Of a DNA stretch of 64,000 nucleotides, positions 1 through 10,640 are shown one piece after another. The stretch comes from Breviolum minutum Mf 1.05b.01. Its lineage: Eukaryota; Sar; Dinophyceae; Suessiales; Symbiodiniaceae. The notes beneath the pieces are model-generated. The model saw only the letters and a list, made by a program, of their open reading frames with translations, searched no databases and was not told the origin of the DNA. A program made the translations under genes and the position numbers. Every line of letters starts with the position of its first letter. Position 1 is the stretch's first letter. The stretch covers positions 97,838 through 161,837 of the forward strand of contig DF239279.1 in NCBI GenBank assembly GCA_000507305.1, in the 5' to 3' direction.

Positions 1-870
1 TATGTGTTTGAATGATTGAAAATTCTCAACATGGTGCAAGATTATGTAGGCACCAAAGGACTCAGTATTTGGAACGGGATGCATTCCACCAGCCAACCAG
101 GCGGATTTGTACCGTGCAGCAAGTACTTTTTCTTGCCATTGGTGCGTTCCTTCTCAGCCGACGCGGAGTATTGGCCCCTGTTTTATCTATTGGTTCGGAA
201 CAATCCGATGAAGTACAAGGAGTAGAAGAGAAGATCAAAAGCTGCAAGGTCTTTTTGATCTCCAAGGAATACTGTCCGTTTTGTCAAAAAGCCAAATCGA
301 TTCTAAAGAGTTTGGGAGTTACACCTGAAGTTCTTGAGCTTGCGGATGCAAACAAACAACCTTTGGTGGACAATCCAGCAGCTATTGCGGACTACATGGA
401 AAAGATCACTGGCGCACGTACTGTTCCCCGCCTGTTCATTGCTGGCAAGTTTGTTGGTGGTTGCGACCGCTCCTTAGTTATCGAAACCACATGAGTTTCA
501 AGATCGCAGCAAACCAGTGATTTCGAGCATTTGATGACCACAGGGCAATTAGTGCAAGTTTGACGGATACAATAGGGGACATCTTATGTTTTTTCATGCT
601 CCTGAACATTACATTTGAATTGTTTCATGGTATTGTCATTTTGCATTGTAAGCTTCGCTTACCGACTGATTTGCAAGCACGATGTTTGGCATGCCAGCAA
701 AACACTCATTTCATAGGAGCAATGAAAAACAATCTCAGAAGGCATGTAGCTGAAGATGAAACTTGAAAGGTATAAAGGCCAAATATCCTGGTACCTCCAA
801 GGATGACATTGTGCGCATGTCTCAATCTGGCGAACTACAAAGGCTTTTGAAAGAAATTGGAGCAATCTAA
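1..870 (+). CDS. Glutaredoxin, 5' end uncertain, two exons seen
   Basis: Thiol-disulfide oxidoreductase of the glutaredoxin family, expected to use glutathione to reduce protein disulfides. The exon in frame with position 12 carries the dithiol active site CPFC (about base 278), then TVPRLFIAGKFVGGC, which holds the conserved cis-proline TVP and the GG of the glutathione site. The frame runs into a stop at 492 unless an intron is removed. Joining base 464 to 802 gives GGC-DDIVRMSQSGELQRLL, the family's usual C-terminus, with stop at 868-870. That intron (465-801) begins GA and ends AG. Upstream of the domain the frame has a hydrophobic run (VLFLAIGAFLL) that could be a signal or transit segment, but the true start is not clear and may lie in an earlier exon. 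It is the only named gene that runs rightward here. Confidence 0.9.
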
Positions 871-879
871 ATCGTCTTT

Positions 880-2210
880 CTTGGAAATATACAATAATAT
901 ATCAAAAAATATAAAAACATATGTTGTATGATCAAAATCTCAAAGACATCATATAATATTGTAATTTATAGATTCAAACGAATATTGTTATTATAATTAT
1001 AAATGGGTGTCGTTTAAAAGGTCCTTATCTTGAGTATAATATTCGATGACCTTTCGTATGCCAAAATAACCTTTGGCGAAAGTTAAAAGCTGAATTTGTT
1101 AAAATAAATTATTTTTTGGCGAAAATTTGGCGAAAGTAATAAGATGTGATTGGAATATGTATGGGTTTTTGAAGATGAAATTTATATAGAACGATTTTTC
1201 GTGAATATTTGGCGAAATTTTTGATAAAATTTGGTAAAAAATATTTTATTTTTTTAAATTAGGAAATTTAAATTATTGATTTTTTATATTATATTTCTAG
1301 AGAGGTAGGAAATAGGCGAATGTTTAGTATTGGTGTGGGAATATTTTATTTAATTAAAAAAAGAAAAAAAAAAAAAAAATATTATTAAAAATACCTAAAT
1401 TGGAAATTGCATAAAAATAAATATTTATGATTTTATGTATATATATAAATNNNNNNNNNNNNNNNNNNNNNNNNNNNNNNNNNNNNNNNNNNNNNNNNNN
1501 NNNNNNNNNNNNNNNNNNNNNNNNNNNNNNNNNNNNNNNNNNNNNNNNNNNNNNNNNNNNNNNNNNNNNNNNNNNNNNNNNNNNNNNNNNNNNNNNNNNN
1601 NNNNNNNNNNNNNNNNNNNNNNNNNNNNNNNNNNNNNNNNNNNNNNNNNNNNNNNNNNNNNNNNNNNNNNNNNNNNNNNNNNNNNNNNNNNNNNNNNNNN
1701 NNNNNNNNNNNNNNNNNNNNNNNNNNNNTTAATTTTCCTTATTTTTATTAATATTAAATAAAATTTATTAAATATTTAATTTATAATAATTCCTTTTATA
1801 TTTAAAATAAATTCATCAAATATATTCCAATAATTAAATGCAACATCCAATTATTCAAAAAAAGAAAATCAAGAAATTCTCGATATTTTGTTTTTCAAAT
1901 TAATAAAAACTAAGGAAAATTAAATAATAATTTAATATATATATATTTTTTTTTTTTCTAAAAAATTAATTTACCATATTTGAAATATTATTTTTTTATC
2001 TTTAAGTTTGTGGTTCCTAATAGTTTTTATCTAAATCTAATATTTAAAATATGTATATTATACGTATATTTATATTAATATTTCAAATTTATCTTATGGT
2101 TTTGAAGGCGGGTCGATTTCAAATCAAATCTTTGACAGAATCAAATGATTCGCAATGTTTCAGCGCACAGCTGATTCAAGAAAGCGTTCATCTCAAATTG
2201 AAACTTCCTG
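880..2210. other. Extremely A+T-rich intergenic island at convergent junction
   Basis: From just after the glutaredoxin stop to about 2,100 the sequence is almost entirely A and T, far from the mixed composition on either side; the stretch 1730-2000 is nearly pure A/T. I see no credible exon in it. Its left part has four copies of TTTGGCGAAA (near 1072, 1115, 1126 and 1208), one of the few G/C-containing strings present. The island lies between the 3' end of a plus-strand gene and the 3' end of a minus-strand gene. An assembly gap interrupts it. Confidence 0.85.
1451..1728. other. Assembly gap (N run)
   Basis: 278 N characters inside the A+T-rich island. Reading frames spanning it are artefacts. 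Confidence 1.
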
Positions 2211-2376
2211 GACCCGAATTCTCGGAAAATGATCAATATGATCACTTGTCTCATTCAAATACCGCGTGCGTCCAGCAATTTTCCTGACATCTCAAAGTTG
2301 TCCAACAAATTCCACTTTGGTTACTAAGAAGAATGTCCAGCCTGCCAGTCCCACTGCATGACCTTTTGAAAGAGTC

Positions 2377-2922
2377 TTGCTGGTAAATATCCGCCATCTT
2401 CTTCATGTTCCAGACCTTGACAACACCAAAGGATTGATACAACGAACACACCAAGGACTGCTGGGTTTCCAACAATTTGTCAATGTCACTAAGTAAAGAA
2501 CCTCTGGTGAGAACCACCTGAGCAAATCTCAGACCATGTTGCTTGTAATTGCATCATCTAAACAAGGCCAATGAGCTTCAGCTTCCACCAGCTTCGTTCC
2601 GAGTTCTAGAATGCTTTCAAACAACATAAATCTATTCGCTTTTGCCTGAGACTTCACGTGAAACATTTGGCTGAAGCTCCCAACATCATTTTCACTCCGG
2701 AAGAAAATGACACCTTCTTCTCTTGCCAAATCAGTTTCCTAAGGCAATCTGTCAACGAATCGTGTCAAAGTTAGAATGCAATCTGTCTTGTTTGATACCT
2801 GTCCACTCGACGACTCGTTTGTGGGAATGAAACACTAAGGCTGCTGCAATGAACACCTCAGGCTTCACATTGTCTAAACTGGTTCGAGTCCTAATAATGT
2901 GCTCTCCCCATGGTGTCTCTGC
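2377..2922 (-). CDS. Three exons of an unidentified protein
   Basis: Three minus-strand exons join with all phases at zero: 2788-2922 (45 codons, starting AETPWGEHIIRT), 2553-2738 (62 codons, including EGVIFFRSENDVGSF) and 2377-2517 (47 codons, including LLSDIDKLLETQQSL). The proposed introns are very short, 49 nt (GA...AG) and 35 nt (GC...AG). An exact 10-mer, GACAGATTGC, occurs at both ends of the first intron. I do not recognise the product; it is soluble-looking with mixed helices and no membrane segment. The gene continues to the right and perhaps to the left. The coding call rests on long matching open frames, composition and acceptors followed by G; the exact introns are inference. Confidence 0.55.
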
Positions 2923-3611
2923 CTTTTGTGTAAAAAAACCGCCTGCCAGAATATGATAATTGATAATAATTGTAGTCTCCAGTATGACAAGTCTAGAATT
3001 GTATGGACACGTACAGATAATCACCAGTGCTTACATGATTAACTTGCGCGCGAAAATATGTTTTTCGTGTGTTGCTCGCATTTGCATCTCTTCCAAGGAA
3101 CAATGGTGTCAAAGTCTCCTCGTGTGCCGCTGATAACCTTAGTCGGGATTTGTCAGGATTCCGTGGCAACTGGTTTCAGGGTCTGGTGGTTTGAGTTTGA
3201 CTTCAATTCGACACCAACACCTCGTTATCCTCTACTAATCCTTATAATCTTTACTACAGTCGTGCCTTTAGCAGGCTATGCCACACCAATTCCTCCCCAG
3301 AATAAACGTAGCATCTTTTGTCATGATCTATGTATCTTGATGAATAATGCTTTTTGTGGGCAATTTTGTTGGTCTTAGCCTTTGACTCTGGCCCAGGAAT
3401 CGAACAAATGATGCAAGGTCATGGAATTTCAACAAGATTTACCCTCTTGGGATGTGGCTGAGGTCCTGTTCTCCTTGCAAGGGCATGGTGCATTCACCCG
3501 CATTGTATTCTAATGTAAGTTGCTGGAAATTACTGGAACAGTATTGAAAGGAGTATCTGTGTTTGCAGGAGATGGCTCATATCAGTCCTCTTCCACCAGA
3601 TCCTTGCTCAC

Positions 3612-5390
3612 CAGGTGGATGTGGTTGCGGCCCATGGTCCTGTCAAAGCAGCGGCACTTTTTGACACACTGACACGGACATAAAACAGAAGACATAAGAC
3701 ACAAGACACCACTCTACCAAGTACGAGTATATACCAGGATTACAGCATAATATGACAATGCAAACCGTATAATGACCCTCTTTTTAAGCAGCAAGACTTT
3801 GTCCTCAAACCTTCTTCTTTGATCCTGAAACTTTGGCGAGAGCTGAAGTTTTATTCAGTGGCAGGCGGCTCGGGTGTGGATAATGACTCAAATGTTTTTC
3901 ACAACCAACTCAAGCACTCCGTCCTTTCCCACTTTGCGGCAAACGTGCCGTGACAAAGGACAGTCAGGTTCTGCCAGTTGCAGCATTGGACCAAACAGGC
4001 ACAATGAATCAACTACAGTGTGTCTTGAATCCATGGATGGGTTGGCTCTTGTGTTATGCTAAGCTCTGCCATGCCTCTGTGTCTGGAATTTCTTCCAAGA
4101 GCTCAGTGTCCTGCCCCAAAAAATTGTGAAGACTCTCCAAAGTCCACAGTTTCAATACTACAAACATGCAGAAACTACAGTGTTACAAAGTCTCACATTC
4201 CTGCACGAGGTTGATGCTGTGTCCCTGATGTGCTCGGATATATAGCTCCTCACATGATCCAGGATATTTAGCAGAACCCTTTTCAAGGATCTGGTCCCAT
4301 CATTTCATACCCACTCTATGCGCTGAGCTGCGTGCTTCATTCATTTCTTTGATCCCAAACCTCTTCTTCTCATTCTTTTCCACCAAGGCGCATATATCCT
4401 GCAAGAGTTGTGAAAGCCTCTTGAGCAATTCACGGGTGTACTTGAAAGCATTGAGCTATTTGACATAAAACGCAACCTTTCAATGTCTTTCAGTCATTTC
4501 AAGTCCTGCTGCGTCGTTCCCTTGGCCGTGAAATATTCCAATTCAAGTATCTGTCCAGCGAGCGCCCCGCCCCCCGCAAGTCAACCGAACGGTGACCAAC
4601 ATAGATGCAAGCCGTGTACCCAAACAATCACTCCCTGTACTGACCACCTCTACAGTTCATTATGGCAACATCGTGCAAGTTTCCTGTTGACTGGTCAGAG
4701 TGAAACCTACATGGAAAATAAAAGCATGCACGTGTCCGGATATCTTGCCAGACTATACCAGCTAGCGATGTATTGCAATTTGATTTCACGTCAGTGCAAC
4801 TTCTTTTGCTGCGCTCTCCGATACAGATATGAACAGTCCCTTTTGGTTTTGGCACCATACTTTCTTCAATATTTCTGTGCAAAGTTAATGGCGGTCGCTG
4901 CTTACCGTCTCCCCCCGGCCTTTGCGACTGAGATGTATCCATCTTCTCGCACCTCCAAGCCGAGCTTTCCCTGAAGATCTGAAGGATACAGTGTTCATTG
5001 TTCGAGCCTACTATAGCTTGGGACCCTCTATCCACAACATAGTAGTGACACGTAGTGACCCACTATGGCCTCACATTTAGTAGATGATCCTCATACAAGT
5101 AATACTTACTTTCAACTGTTGCTAGGGACGGGGGAGATCCCAAGCTATAGTATATACATGTCATATCCGTACACGTCTTGATTTCAAGAATGCTTAAATG
5201 CAAGCGGATGGAATGACTCTGGGCCAGGCACAGCGTTGTGCCGCAAGACACAACTCAGGTACTTGGAGGTTGAGATATCTGAATCTTCGTCATCCTTTTT
5301 CTTCGCCTTCACAGAAAAAGGTTGCTCAAAGTGGGAATACGAATACTGTGCTGAGCTTGCCCCAGCGAAACGTGAGGCACTTTCAGTGGT
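3612..5390 (-). CDS. TPT1: RNA 2'-phosphotransferase (Tpt1/KptA/TRPT1)
   Basis: NAD+-dependent enzyme that removes the 2'-phosphate left at the tRNA splice junction by plant/fungal-type ligation. Exons in order: 5232-about 5330 (SKYLSCVLRHNA), 4920-4970 (GKLGLEVREDGYISVAK), 4506-4550 (ILELEYFTAKGTTQQ), 4315-4398 (DICALVEKNEKKRFGI...), 4201-4248 (ELYIRAHQGHSINLVQ), 4075-4110, 3924-3970 (LCHGTFAAKWER), 3798-3824 (IKEEGLRTK) and 3612-3639 (TMGRNHIHL). The family's catalytic Arg-His (LRH), the Arg of RA-QGH and the Arg of GR-HIH are all present. Phases agree at all eight joins; donors are GT, GC, GA, GT, GA, GC, GA, GT. The last C-terminal exon (below 3612) and the true start are not resolved; no ATG lies before LRH in the first exon seen. 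Confidence 0.93.
5009..5152. repeat. Inverted repeat inside first Tpt1 intron
   Basis: TACTATAGCTTGGGACC at 5009-5025 recurs inverted at 5136-5152 (16 of 17 bases match), giving a possible 144-bp hairpin or a short element with inverted ends wholly inside the intron 4971-5231. It could be an introner-like or MITE-like insertion; no target-site duplication is evident. Confidence 0.6.
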
Positions 5391-5549
5391 TCATATATAA
5401 TATGTGATATGTACAATATCATTTATATTTGATATATTTAGTAGATGATTAAATAGCTCTTGTATGCATTTGTAATATACCTAGTATTTATGATTTATTC
5501 ATTCGAATTATTTTAGACGTCCCAATCATCCAATCAAACTGACAACGAA

Positions 5550-6431
5550 TCACCACACCTTGGCCTTGGCTTTTGCAGCATTGGGCCAGTTGGCCGCCTG
5601 CCACGGTGTCCATCCAGACTTGGGCCAAGCATTCCCAGACCAATCCTGCACAAAACAAAACAACAAAAAACTCGGCCTTGTTGATGATTTAGTATGGATT
5701 TTTTGGCAATCAAAGAAGGGAAAAGACATGAATAGACTCAAAGGACTTAGAGTTCAGCGTTTTTGTGAAGCCGCGAAGCCTTCCTTGTATTTTTTACGTT
5801 AGAAGTTATAAGTGAGATGATGCTACAATGGATGTAAATGCACTTTCGTGATCTTTCGTGCCTGTGACAAAGCTGATGCTACGCTGGACGTGGTGTGGGG
5901 GGGGGGTTAGGGGTGTTAACCTTCAAGACCTTGATTTTACTTCTCACAACATCTCAAAAACGCCGAGTTCTGCTGAGTATGTCAAAACCTGAACTATTCC
6001 AACCAATACCCAATATCGTCATCTTTATCATTGTTTATCAATGTTTTAATTATTGTCAGAGCCACACCATTTTGCTGAAGGGGACTTTGATAAGCCTCTG
6101 CATGTTTGTTCATTGATTCATTGTTATCCAATTTCAGGCCCTTGCAAAAACGCAAGGAGCACCAATCACGTAGATGCAAATAAGAAAATGAAGAAGTGCC
6201 CAAGGATATTGGTGGAAATTTGGCCAACCAGAGAGAAGGGTCTCTCAAAAGTTGATGCTTACTCCAGCCGCACCTTCCATGTTTGCCGCACACCTTTACT
6301 GTTGCCTCAGGTTCCAAGATTTAAAAGGATCTGGGTTGGGCATGTTTTGCTCGCCGTCATACGTATTTCAAAGGCAAACTGAGCTTGATACCTTTTGGCC
6401 AGTTGGCATTGGCTTCGTACCATTTGCCCAT
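5550..6431 (-). CDS. Small Trp-rich protein, first and last exons
   Basis: The last exon (5550-5645, stop at 5550-5552) follows a T-rich tract and AG acceptor and encodes DWSGNAWPKSGWTPWQAANW and then a Lys/Ala tail ending KVW. An exon at 6392-6431 begins with ATG and encodes MGKWYEANANWPK, repeating the same N-W-P-K/N wording, with a GT donor after one further base. The spacing of W residues and the shared ANWP motif suggest both ends belong to one short gene. The first exon ends in phase 1 and the last begins in phase 0, so at least one intermediate exon is missing, perhaps near 6255-6275. No family is recognised. Each exon is well supported; linking them is inference. Confidence 0.6.
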
Positions 6432-7131
6432 GGTGGGCTGTGAGCTATACAGCTTTCTTTAGGTACCGTATCTTTCTGCTTCTTCTGGGCTCCGAATTCA
6501 CTGAAATTGACTAAAAAGCTTTCAGAAGAAATTCTGGATCTGTGCATCATAAAGTATCATACGCATTGTGTGCAAAAAATTTCAAGTCCAATGTAGAATG
6601 AAACAAAGCATCTTCACATATCTTCATAGCATTCATGGTCCATTCATGGTCCCACCATATCCTTGCATGACTATGCACCACTGTTCAAAGTGTCTTGAGC
6701 TTGGTGACACCTGGCTATCAAATGTCAGCCTCGACATGTTTTCCATGTGCCCTGTCATTCTGGGCTTTAAGAAACCATATTTTTGATATTTTTGATGTCA
6801 TTTTCATCCACTTTCACACTTCTGATCAACTGATAGTTCACCATAGCATTGTCACTCTCACCAATGGTTGCGAGTCACAGAAGAGTGTCTTCTAGGCTAA
6901 GCTACTACCAAAACATATTGGGTACATACAGGCACTATGACTTAGATTCCCAAGAAAGCTCTGCTTTTCTGCACAAATCGATGATGGGGTTTAACACTGT
7001 TCGACTGCTTTGCAGCTGAGCAGCGCACTAATTCTCGTTATCACACCCGGATCAAGACATCAGGGAACAGCTGCTGGGAGTACCCCCGGCAACGTGTGTA
7101 TTAGCATTATCAACAAAGGAACGTTATCATC
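6432..7131. other. Stretch between small Trp-rich gene and LRR exon
   Basis: No exon here is certain. One minus-strand candidate near 6711-6760 reads MTGHMENMSRLTFDSQ up to a GT donor and could be a first exon. The remainder has no frame I would defend. Confidence 0.4.
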
Positions 7132-7743
7132 CTATCCCTGAACTGCGCATGGCAGGCAGCCTTTCAACTCTGTAAAGCCTTCAAGCATTTTCATTGTCAG
7201 TCCACGATTTCCTTGAACATCGAGGATGAGGTTTCTTTGACAGCACGTCTCCAAAAAGTATCTCACCGAAGTTGCGATAGCAGGTTGGATATGACACCAT
7301 CGGAGACATAAATGTTCAAGTCCTTGAAGGCCCTGATTTCCAACTGTTTCTGTCAATCCATCCACGTCTGCATCCGATACCAAGAAAGCACTATTCCCTT
7401 CCAAATCCAGCCTTTGTAAAGGACACCTCTGCAACAAAGTACCAATAGCTCGCACTGTTTTCTGGTTGAGTTGGCACCTACTAAGACCAAGGACATGCAA
7501 GTTGGGTTTCCCAATTGTCAATGCTGACACCAATGCTTCAACTTCCTGGTGGTTTCGTAGACTTACATTGGCCAAGTTGAGTTCTGTGAGTGACTGAACT
7601 CTTGCCAGTAAATGTGGAAGCCCTCCCCGGCCAACGTCGCTGAGTCGTGGCTGACAGTCGAAATTCAAAGATGGACGGCTGATCGCCAGGGCTTCGCCAA
7701 GATGTTTCCGGCCAATGAGAAAAGTGTTGCGATAAAAAGGATC
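7132..7743 (-). CDS. Leucine-rich-repeat exon, terminal
   Basis: 204 codons from an AG-G acceptor at 7743 to a stop at 7132-7134. Repeating L-x-x-L-x-L motifs appear, such as LTELNLANVSLRN, LHVLGLSRCQLNQ, LQRLDLEGNSAF and LEHLCLRWCHI, about 28-33 residues apart. This is the spacing of ribonuclease-inhibitor-type LRRs, a protein interaction fold. It lies downstream, on the same strand, of a NACHT NTPase exon, so the two may form one NLR-like protein; the 3.7 kb between them contains other exons, so this is inference. The stop at 7132 may be the real C-terminus, since no good donor precedes it other than a GA just before the stop. Confidence 0.8.
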   Translation of the reverse strand, partial: DPFYRNTFLIGRKHLGEALAISRPSLNFDCQPRLSDVGRGGLPHLLARVQSLTELNLANVSLRNHQEVEALVSALTIGKPNLHVLGLSRCQLNQKTVRAIGTLLQRCPLQRLDLEGNSAFLVSDADVDGLTETVGNQGLQGLEHLCLRWCHIQPAIATSVRYFLETCCQRNLILDVQGNRGLTMKMLEGFTELKGCLPCAVQG

Positions 7744-8980
7744 CTCAGCCACTCACCGTTTGCAGGTCATGAGTGAGGATTGAACAATGAGAAAACATGG
7801 CACAACACAGAGCTTGGTACGGAAATCATGGGAAATCGACCATCGTGTATCAACTCATTTCCAGCTAGACTTCTAGTGACACTTCTAGAATCCAATCCAA
7901 CTGAGGCCACTTCATTTAAATTGCAGCTTAACTCGGCATCGTGACTCCAGAAATCTTTACCAGATTTGCCTTGGTTCCGGGAATTCACATCATTTAGCAT
8001 GACTCTTGAGGTAATTTTTGACTGAGCTGCCTTTATCTGCGACGACAAACTCCCAGCCTGCTTTCAGAGCTCGAACAAAGAGAGCCTCTTGAAAGCTCAA
8101 ATGGCCTCACGAGAAATAGAGAAATCAACATCTCACGACGCTGGTTTCCCCAAATTTCAATGTCTGGCTGCTAGGGCAACGGGCTGAACTGGAACTCTCC
8201 AGTGGAATGTCCCAAAGTTAAAATCTTGACCTCAGAGAAATAATGGCATCTTTATCACTGTAAAAATAAGTTCGTCAGCTACAATAACAATAATGCTACA
8301 TGATACATGATACATTGATCAGATAGATGATTGACAACAAGTAGTGAGCAATAATATCATGTCCAGTACTATGATGTATTGTGTGTGTAGTCACTGTAGG
8401 TCCCACTGGGTCTAGTGCCAAAGGAATGCATCCATCCTGCCCAGGTTGGGATAATGCAGCATGCGTCTTCAGGCAAGATCTTGTGAAAATCCGACTGGTT
8501 GCAAGTCGTCTTTCGTTGGTCATTGGAATTATTCTGTTAGTTTTCAAATCTAGCAACGTATGCATCAATATTCCAATGCAAGAGCTATGGTCAGTGGCTG
8601 TCATCCCCTATCAATTATCGTGGTCATTGTCATTGTCCTCCGCCTCCTCATCATTCTTAGTCTTAGAGGTTCTTATTGTCTTTCATGACTTGGCTCCATG
8701 ACCAGATTGTCAAAGTCTGTCCCCATTTGCGAGGCATCAACAAAGTTCTGATGCATATCTGCAACCAAGACTCCAACAGCTCATTATGACATATTTCACT
8801 TTTATGACATGTTCAACCACATTGTCGAATCTATGATTCTGTCTTATCAGCCATGCATCATCAGTGACAAAGATTGAACCATGGCCAGGCCTCTAAAAGA
8901 TGTGACCACAGAGAGAGCAAGTGAGGCTTCCCCTTGTCAGTTTCGGAGAACCACAGCACCCCAGAACAAACATCTCCAAA
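7744..8980 (-). CDS. Weak exon candidates upstream of LRR exon
   Basis: Minus-strand frames with coding character include one near 7800-8048 with SVGLDSRSVTRSLAGNELI and another near 8010-8095 with EALFVRALKAGWEFVVADKG. They overlap in different frames, so at most one reading is right at each point. Nothing convincing is seen from 8100 to 8980. Confidence 0.3.
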
Positions 8981-9024
8981 CTCATTCAAAGTCCCTCATG
9001 ACGCATCATACATACATCATGACA

Positions 9025-9245
9025 TCATGAGAATATGAACAGCAGAAGGGATTTGAGGAGTTTAAACCCAGGTGCCTTCAGTGCATCCTGGAGATCTTCC
9101 ACCTGCACAAAAAAGGTGCTTCACAGCCAACATCTGTCAGGCTGGATTGGTTGATGGGATTACTACGCCTGAAAAGTCCGCCGTTTGGCTTTGTGGTTGG
9201 CCACAGCAATCGCTTCCAACATCTCCAGTGCGACCTCAAGTCTGA
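9025..9245 (-). CDS. Two joined exons, helical, unidentified
   Basis: The exon 9169-9245 (25 codons plus two bases) reads RLEVALEMLEAIAVANHKAK and ends at a GC donor. A 66-nt intron with a T-rich end follows, then 9025-9102 reads VEDLQDALKAPGFKLLKSLL to a stop at 9025-9027, which may be real or may lie beyond a donor. Composition suggests an alpha-helical or coiled region. It is probably part of the same transcription unit as the flanking minus-strand exons, which may include the NACHT-LRR gene. Confidence 0.6.
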
Positions 9246-9489
9246 CTGCTGTTTGTGAATCACCCTGTTTGTATAAATAAGTTCATACTAGAAATATTCT
9301 ATATTATCATCATTTAGTAGTATTAGATGGTATACAGTAACTAATATTAATATCTTATGATACAATACTGTACATTGACTTCAGCATCTCATAAGCTCAA
9401 TAAGCTCAACCTCATGATTCCGTAAGATTCCACGACATGAGAGAAGTGACGTTGCGAGTTTCAGCCCCAAGTTTCTCCCAAGAAACCAA

Positions 9490-10020
9490 CAAATTCGATG
9501 TCAGGTGAGATGACGTGTTGTTCCCAAAGCAGGACCTTTGAGGCTCCAACAGCCACCTGCTCCTGAGAGGGAAGCATCATGAAAGATCTCAGAGAAAGCC
9601 ACAGTTGTCGTACAAGGAAAACTCACTTGACATACCTCTGACCAAAATCGAGATTGTTTCATCGTTTCGTCCTGGTCAAGCTGCCTTTGAAGGGTAGCCA
9701 TCATTCCCATTTCCTCAGGGTACAAGAAAATCATGTCACAAACCTGGGTATCTTTTTTGCTCTTTTGGGGACCATCAGTGTGTGTGTGTGACTCTCAAAG
9801 AAACCACTAGTAGAGGTCATTCCTAAGCACTCAGCATAAAGCTGATAGATGTCAGCTGGCAAGCATTGAACTTCCACGGCCTCAGACACTTCAGAATTGC
9901 ATCACTGAGCTGAGCAGTTTTTCAGTACACTGAGGAACCATCGAAAGCGCACGCCAGGACAGAGAGCAAGACCTTCCAACATGATGACACATACGTCGAA
10001 GGAAATCCATGGAAACCAAG
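9490..10020 (-). CDS. Cluster of exons, unidentified
   Basis: The clearest exon is 9636-9743 (36 codons, VCDMIFLYPEEMGM, then LQRQLDQDETMKQSRFW), with an AG-G acceptor and a GT donor. The next exon (about 9490-9572) reads EQVAVGASKVLLWEQHVISP after a T/C-rich acceptor. Upstream candidates at about 9840-9905 (VEVQCLPADIYQLYAECLG) and 9900-10005 (MDFLRRMCHHVGRSCSLSW) are open but compete with other frames. I do not recognise the protein. Confidence 0.55.
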
Positions 10021-10469
10021 CTTTGTGTACGTATATGTAAGAATCTATAAATGTCAAAAAAATATTATATATATATTACTGTAATATATATTAGTCTTAC
10101 GTTACTGTATTATCATATCCTTAACGTACATCATTCTGTCCAACTTCGATGCAAAAAAAACGGCCGCTTATGCATCTGAGCAACTGGTACACAACAGATG
10201 TGCTCAAAGACTTGCATTTTGGCCTTGAGCAACAAGATTCAAAAACAAAGCCATTCTGAAAAAGATTGATTCACATCTGGGTGTTTCCAAAAATAGCCCA
10301 ATCATCCATTTTTGATAGGGATTTCCATTATAAACCATCCATTTTGGGGTACCCTTATTTTAGGAAACATCCATCTCATCTAAGCACTTCGGCACAGGTG
10401 AGCAGGTGATGATCTTTTTTTAAACAAAATCACATGCCTCAAGCATGGCTCCAAATGAAGCTACGTCAC
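10021..10469. other. Non-coding stretch
   Basis: Low-complexity TATATA and TTACG repeats near 10050-10130. I see no supported exon. Confidence 0.4.
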
Positions 10470-10640
10470 CTGAGACAGGGTTTGTCAATTCTCAGATCCG
10501 ACGGCGAAGGGTTGTCGCCATGTTGTGAAACCTTGCCTCCTTGGCTCAAGGACTTTTGTACGAAAGCCAAATGCTCCTTGTGAAGACACTCACAGAGACT
10601 ATGTGCTTCCTTTGTTGATGGAAGTGCATTAGATGAACTT
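10470..10640 (-). CDS. Exon, unidentified
   Basis: An open minus-strand frame reads ALPSTKEAHSLCECLHKEHL followed by AFVQKSLSQGGKVSQHG, ending CTCAG before a GTGACG donor. Composition and the donor support an exon. No family recognised; it follows the NACHT exon in the direction of transcription. Confidence 0.5.

Noticed and set aside
2870..2895. A tRNA T-loop-like GGTTCGAGTCC
   Set aside because: No acceptor stem, D or anticodon arm can be formed around it, and it lies within a coding exon on the minus strand.
10535..10560. Possible spliced-leader relic (TTGGCTCAAG)
   Set aside because: Only ten bases match the end of the dinoflagellate leader, the upstream CCATTTT part is absent, and it lies within a coding exon read on the other strand.
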